The position numbers and the translations under genes are program-made. From the NCBI GenBank assembly GCA_900755085.1, contig CAAEFF010000172.1, forward strand, positions 1-7,065: a stretch of DNA of 7,065 nt, written 5' to 3'. Below, in pieces: positions 5,421-7,065 of this stretch. The DNA comes from an uncultured Streptococcus sp. (lineage in GTDB: Bacteria; Bacillota; Bacilli; Lactobacillales; Streptococcaceae). Below the pieces are notes generated by a model. That model had not been told where the DNA came from, ran no database searches, and was given only the letters and a program-made list of their open reading frames with translations. The stretch's first letter is position 1. Each line of letters begins with the position of its first letter.

Positions 5421-6683
5421 ATGAAACTTTTGGTTGTTGGATCTGGCGGTCGCGAACATGCGATTGCCAAGAAATTATTGGAGTCTAAGGGCGTTGAGCA
5501 AGTTTTCGTGGCTCCTGGTAATGACGGGATGCGATTAGATGGTCTTGATTTGATCAATATCGGAATTTCCGAACATTCTAAGCTAATTGATTTCGCAAAA
5601 GCCAACGATATTGCTTGGACCTTTATTGGCCCAGATGATGCTCTTGCTGCTGGTATCGTGGATGATTTCAATGCGGCAGGATTCAAAGCATTTGGTCCGA
5701 CCAAGGCTGCGGCTGAGCTGGAGTGGTCTAAGGATTTTGCTAAGGAAATCATGGTCAAATATGATGTTCCAACAGCAGCCTATGGGACCTTTTCAGATTT
5801 CGAGGAAGCTAAGGCATACATTGAGGAAAAAGGTGCTCCGATCGTTGTCAAGGCAGACGGCTTGGCCCTTGGGAAAGGTGTCGTCGTTGCGGAAACGGTT
5901 GAGCAAGCCGTCGAAGCTGCTCACGAGATGCTTTTGGACAATAAATTCGGTGATTCAGGTGCGCGTGTGGTCATCGAGGAATTCCTTGACGGGGAAGAGT
6001 TCTCTCTCTTTGCCTTTGTCAATGGGGACAAGTTCTACATCATGCCAACGGCTCAGGACCACAAACGTGCCTATGATGGTGACAAGGGTCCAAACACTGG
6101 TGGAATGGGTGCTTATGCGCCAGTTCCTCACTTGCCACAGAGTGTGGTTGACACAGCGGTTGACACCATTGTCAAGCCAGTTCTTGAAGGCATGATCAAA
6201 GAAGGGCGTCCTTATACTGGTGTCCTTTACGCGGGTCTTATCTTGACAGCTGATGGTCCTAAAGTCATCGAGTTCAACTCTCGCTTCGGCGATCCTGAAA
6301 CGCAAATTATCTTGCCTCGTTTGACATCTGACTTTGCTCAAAACATCACCGATATTTTGGATGGTAAAGAGCCAACTATCACTTGGACGGATAAGGGTGT
6401 GACACTGGGTGTGGTTGTAGCCTCAAATGGCTACCCACTCGCTTATGAGAAGGGTGTCAAGCTTCCTGCCAAGACAGAGGGTGATATCATCACTTACTAT
6501 GCAGGTGCTAAGTTCGCTGAAAATGGCCAAGACCTCCTCTCAAACGGCGGACGTGTTTACATGCTGGTTACCACAGCAGACACCGTCAAAGACGGACAAA
6601 ACATCATCTACAACGAACTCAACAAACAAAACACAGAAGGCTTGTTCTACCGAAACGACATTGGTAGTAAGGCGAATAAATAA
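5421..6683 (+). CDS. purD: Phosphoribosylamine-glycine ligase (GARS, PurD)
   Basis: ATP-grasp enzyme that joins phosphoribosylamine and glycine using ATP to give GAR, the second step of purine synthesis and the substrate of PurN. The 420 residues are full length. Domains in order: an N-domain with GSGGREHA (7-14); the ATP-grasp region starting near WSKDFAKEIM, with VVKADGLALGKGV (142-154) binding nucleotide; EEFLDGEEFS and the family signature AQDHKRAYDGDKGPNTGGMG; then EFNSRFGDPETQ (284-295) with metal ligands Glu284 and Asn286; and a C-terminal domain with TLGVVVASNGYP. The start is supported by AAGAGG six bases upstream. Unlike purN and purH, it has its own promoter, because the hydrolase gene lies between. 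A structured intergenic region separates it from purE. Codon use matches purN and the body of purH, so it is native. Confidence 0.97.
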   Translation: MKLLVVGSGGREHAIAKKLLESKGVEQVFVAPGNDGMRLDGLDLINIGISEHSKLIDFAKANDIAWTFIGPDDALAAGIVDDFNAAGFKAFGPTKAAAELEWSKDFAKEIMVKYDVPTAAYGTFSDFEEAKAYIEEKGAPIVVKADGLALGKGVVVAETVEQAVEAAHEMLLDNKFGDSGARVVIEEFLDGEEFSLFAFVNGDKFYIMPTAQDHKRAYDGDKGPNTGGMGAYAPVPHLPQSVVDTAVDTIVKPVLEGMIKEGRPYTGVLYAGLILTADGPKVIEFNSRFGDPETQIILPRLTSDFAQNITDILDGKEPTITWTDKGVTLGVVVASNGYPLAYEKGVKLPAKTEGDIITYYAGAKFAENGQDLLSNGGRVYMLVTTADTVKDGQNIIYNELNKQNTEGLFYRNDIGSKANK

Positions 6684-6777
6684 ATTTTAAAAGCGACGAA
6701 GTCGCCAAACCCGATAATGGTCGTTTGATTTGCGAGCGTTAGCGAGCTAGTATAAGATAATCGTCGCAGTAGTGGAA

Positions 6778-6802
6778 CTCCTAGTAGCAAAGCTACTAGG
6801 AG
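6778..6802. other. Perfect 11-bp hairpin
   Basis: CTCCTAGTAGC and GCTACTAGGAG are exact reverse complements around a loop of three A. There is no T-run on either side, so it is not a terminator by itself. It is the strongest stem of the purD-purE element. Confidence 0.8.
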
Positions 6803-6805
6803 CGG

Positions 6806-6834
6806 AAAACTGGAGACCTAGGCTCCAGTTTTAG
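6806..6834. terminator. Candidate terminator or attenuator ahead of purE
   Basis: AAAACTGGAG (6806-6815) pairs perfectly with CTCCAGTTTT (6823-6832) around a 7-base loop, with A and T runs on either side, the form of a bidirectional intrinsic terminator. It lies about 70 bases before purE. If it acts fully, purE would need its own promoter; TACAAT (6871-6876) is a weak -10 candidate without a good -35. It may instead only dampen read-through from purD. Confidence 0.55.
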
Positions 6835-6902
6835 TAATGGAACGCCATAGGCGGTCGCTTACGTCCGCACTACAATAGACGATTATTAAAAAAGGAGAAT
6901 AA

Positions 6903-7065
6903 ATGAAACCAGTAATTTCCATCATCATGGGCTCAAAATCCGACTGGGCAACCATGCAAAAAGCCGCTGAAGTCCTTGACAACTTCGGTGTTGCTTACGA
7001 AAAGAAAGTTGTTTCCGCACACCGGACACCGGACCTCATGTTCAAACATGCGGAAGAAGCACGTA
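6903..7065 (+). CDS. purE: N5-carboxyaminoimidazole ribonucleotide mutase (PurE), 5' part
   Basis: Cytosolic enzyme converting N5-CAIR, made by PurK, into CAIR. Only the first 54 residues lie in the window; the gene runs off the right edge. Visible signatures are IMGSKSDW (8-15), the phosphate-binding start of class I PurE, and VVSAHRTPD (36-44) with His40 as the conserved catalytic histidine. The start follows AGGAG with a 5-base spacer. purK would be expected next, but is not in view. Expression may be set by the structured leader and terminator-like hairpin just upstream. Confidence 0.95.
   Translation, partial: MKPVISIIMGSKSDWATMQKAAEVLDNFGVAYEKKVVSAHRTPDLMFKHAEEAR

Larger units (their letters stand above)
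6693..6886. other. Multi-hairpin structured element between purD and purE
   Basis: A 194-base stretch packed with complementary segments. GCGAC/GTCGC (6693-6697 with 6701-6705) forms a small hairpin. An outer stem pairs ATAATCGTC (6757-6765) with GACGATTAT (6878-6886), continued by GTAGTG (6769-6774) with CACTAC (6868-6873). Inside it are an 11-bp hairpin (6778-6802), a 10-bp hairpin (6806-6832) and CGCC/GGCG (6843-6846 with 6850-6853). GATAATNGTCG occurs twice directly (6713 and 6756), and GCGAGC is repeated around GTTA (6732-6747). It is not recognised as a BOX or RUP element. It could be a MITE-like repeat, an attenuating leader of purE, or an RNA gene; no open reading frame of note is seen. 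Confidence 0.7.

Noticed and set aside
5587..6195. 202-codon open frame on + within purD
   Set aside because: It is an out-of-frame shadow of purD, rich in serine and arginine with no recognisable domain.
6693..6886. BOX, RUP or CRISPR repeat, or a tRNA
   Set aside because: The sequence does not match the BOX or RUP ends that I know, has no regular spacer pattern, and lacks tRNA arms and the T-loop motif.

Overview
This window is a piece of a purine-biosynthesis (pur) locus from a streptococcus, most likely an oral species of the mitis/sanguinis type. The evidence is the purN-purH-purD-purE order, the protein signatures, the moderate GC content, strong AGGAG-type ribosome sites, and a secreted CHAP hydrolase with Bsp-like repeats, an architecture known from streptococcal LytF. 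Species cannot be fixed from the sequence alone.

Layout. Positions 1-61 hold a short leader with a perfect 14-bp palindrome. Then come purN (62-610), a small GNAT acetyltransferase (654-1118) and purH (1120-2667), all on + and closely spaced like an operon. After purH there is a strong terminator (2720-2756), then a divergent AT-rich pair: a TetR-family repressor on - (2849-3391) and a small HXXEE-type membrane protein on + (3559-4068), sharing a 167-bp promoter/operator region. Two bases after the HXXEE stop lies a second, broken copy of the end of purH (4071-4163), followed by what looks like the original purH terminator (4170-4200). Next, on -, is a secreted CHAP-domain murein hydrolase with two Bsp-like repeats (4218-5237), resembling the competence fratricin LytF and preceded by a candidate SigX (ComX) box. 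purD (5421-6683) has its own extended -10 promoter. A densely structured 200-bp intergenic element follows, and then the start of purE (6903 to the window edge).

How the genes work together. PurN does the first formyl transfer (GAR to FGAR). PurD makes GAR from phosphoribosylamine, PurE isomerises N5-CAIR to CAIR, and PurH performs the last two steps to IMP. The GNAT gene, the TetR/HXXEE pair and the hydrolase are accessory genes lodged in the gaps of the pur locus.

Main discovery. The TetR/HXXEE pair appears to have entered at the 3' end of purH, giving the working gene a new tail and leaving the resident tail as a fossil downstream. The two tails (2585-2667 and 4081-4163) align without gaps at 67 of 83 bases, with mostly synonymous differences. 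The last two arginines of the intact purH are its only AGA codons (20 of 22 arginines use CGN), while the fossil tail uses CGT and CGC. The fossil also carries a 15-base match to codons 248-252 of purH joined in frame to the tail, as expected from a 714-bp deletion between two TCCGTGA repeats. Other points worth following are the candidate competence promoter of the hydrolase and the multi-hairpin element between purD and purE.
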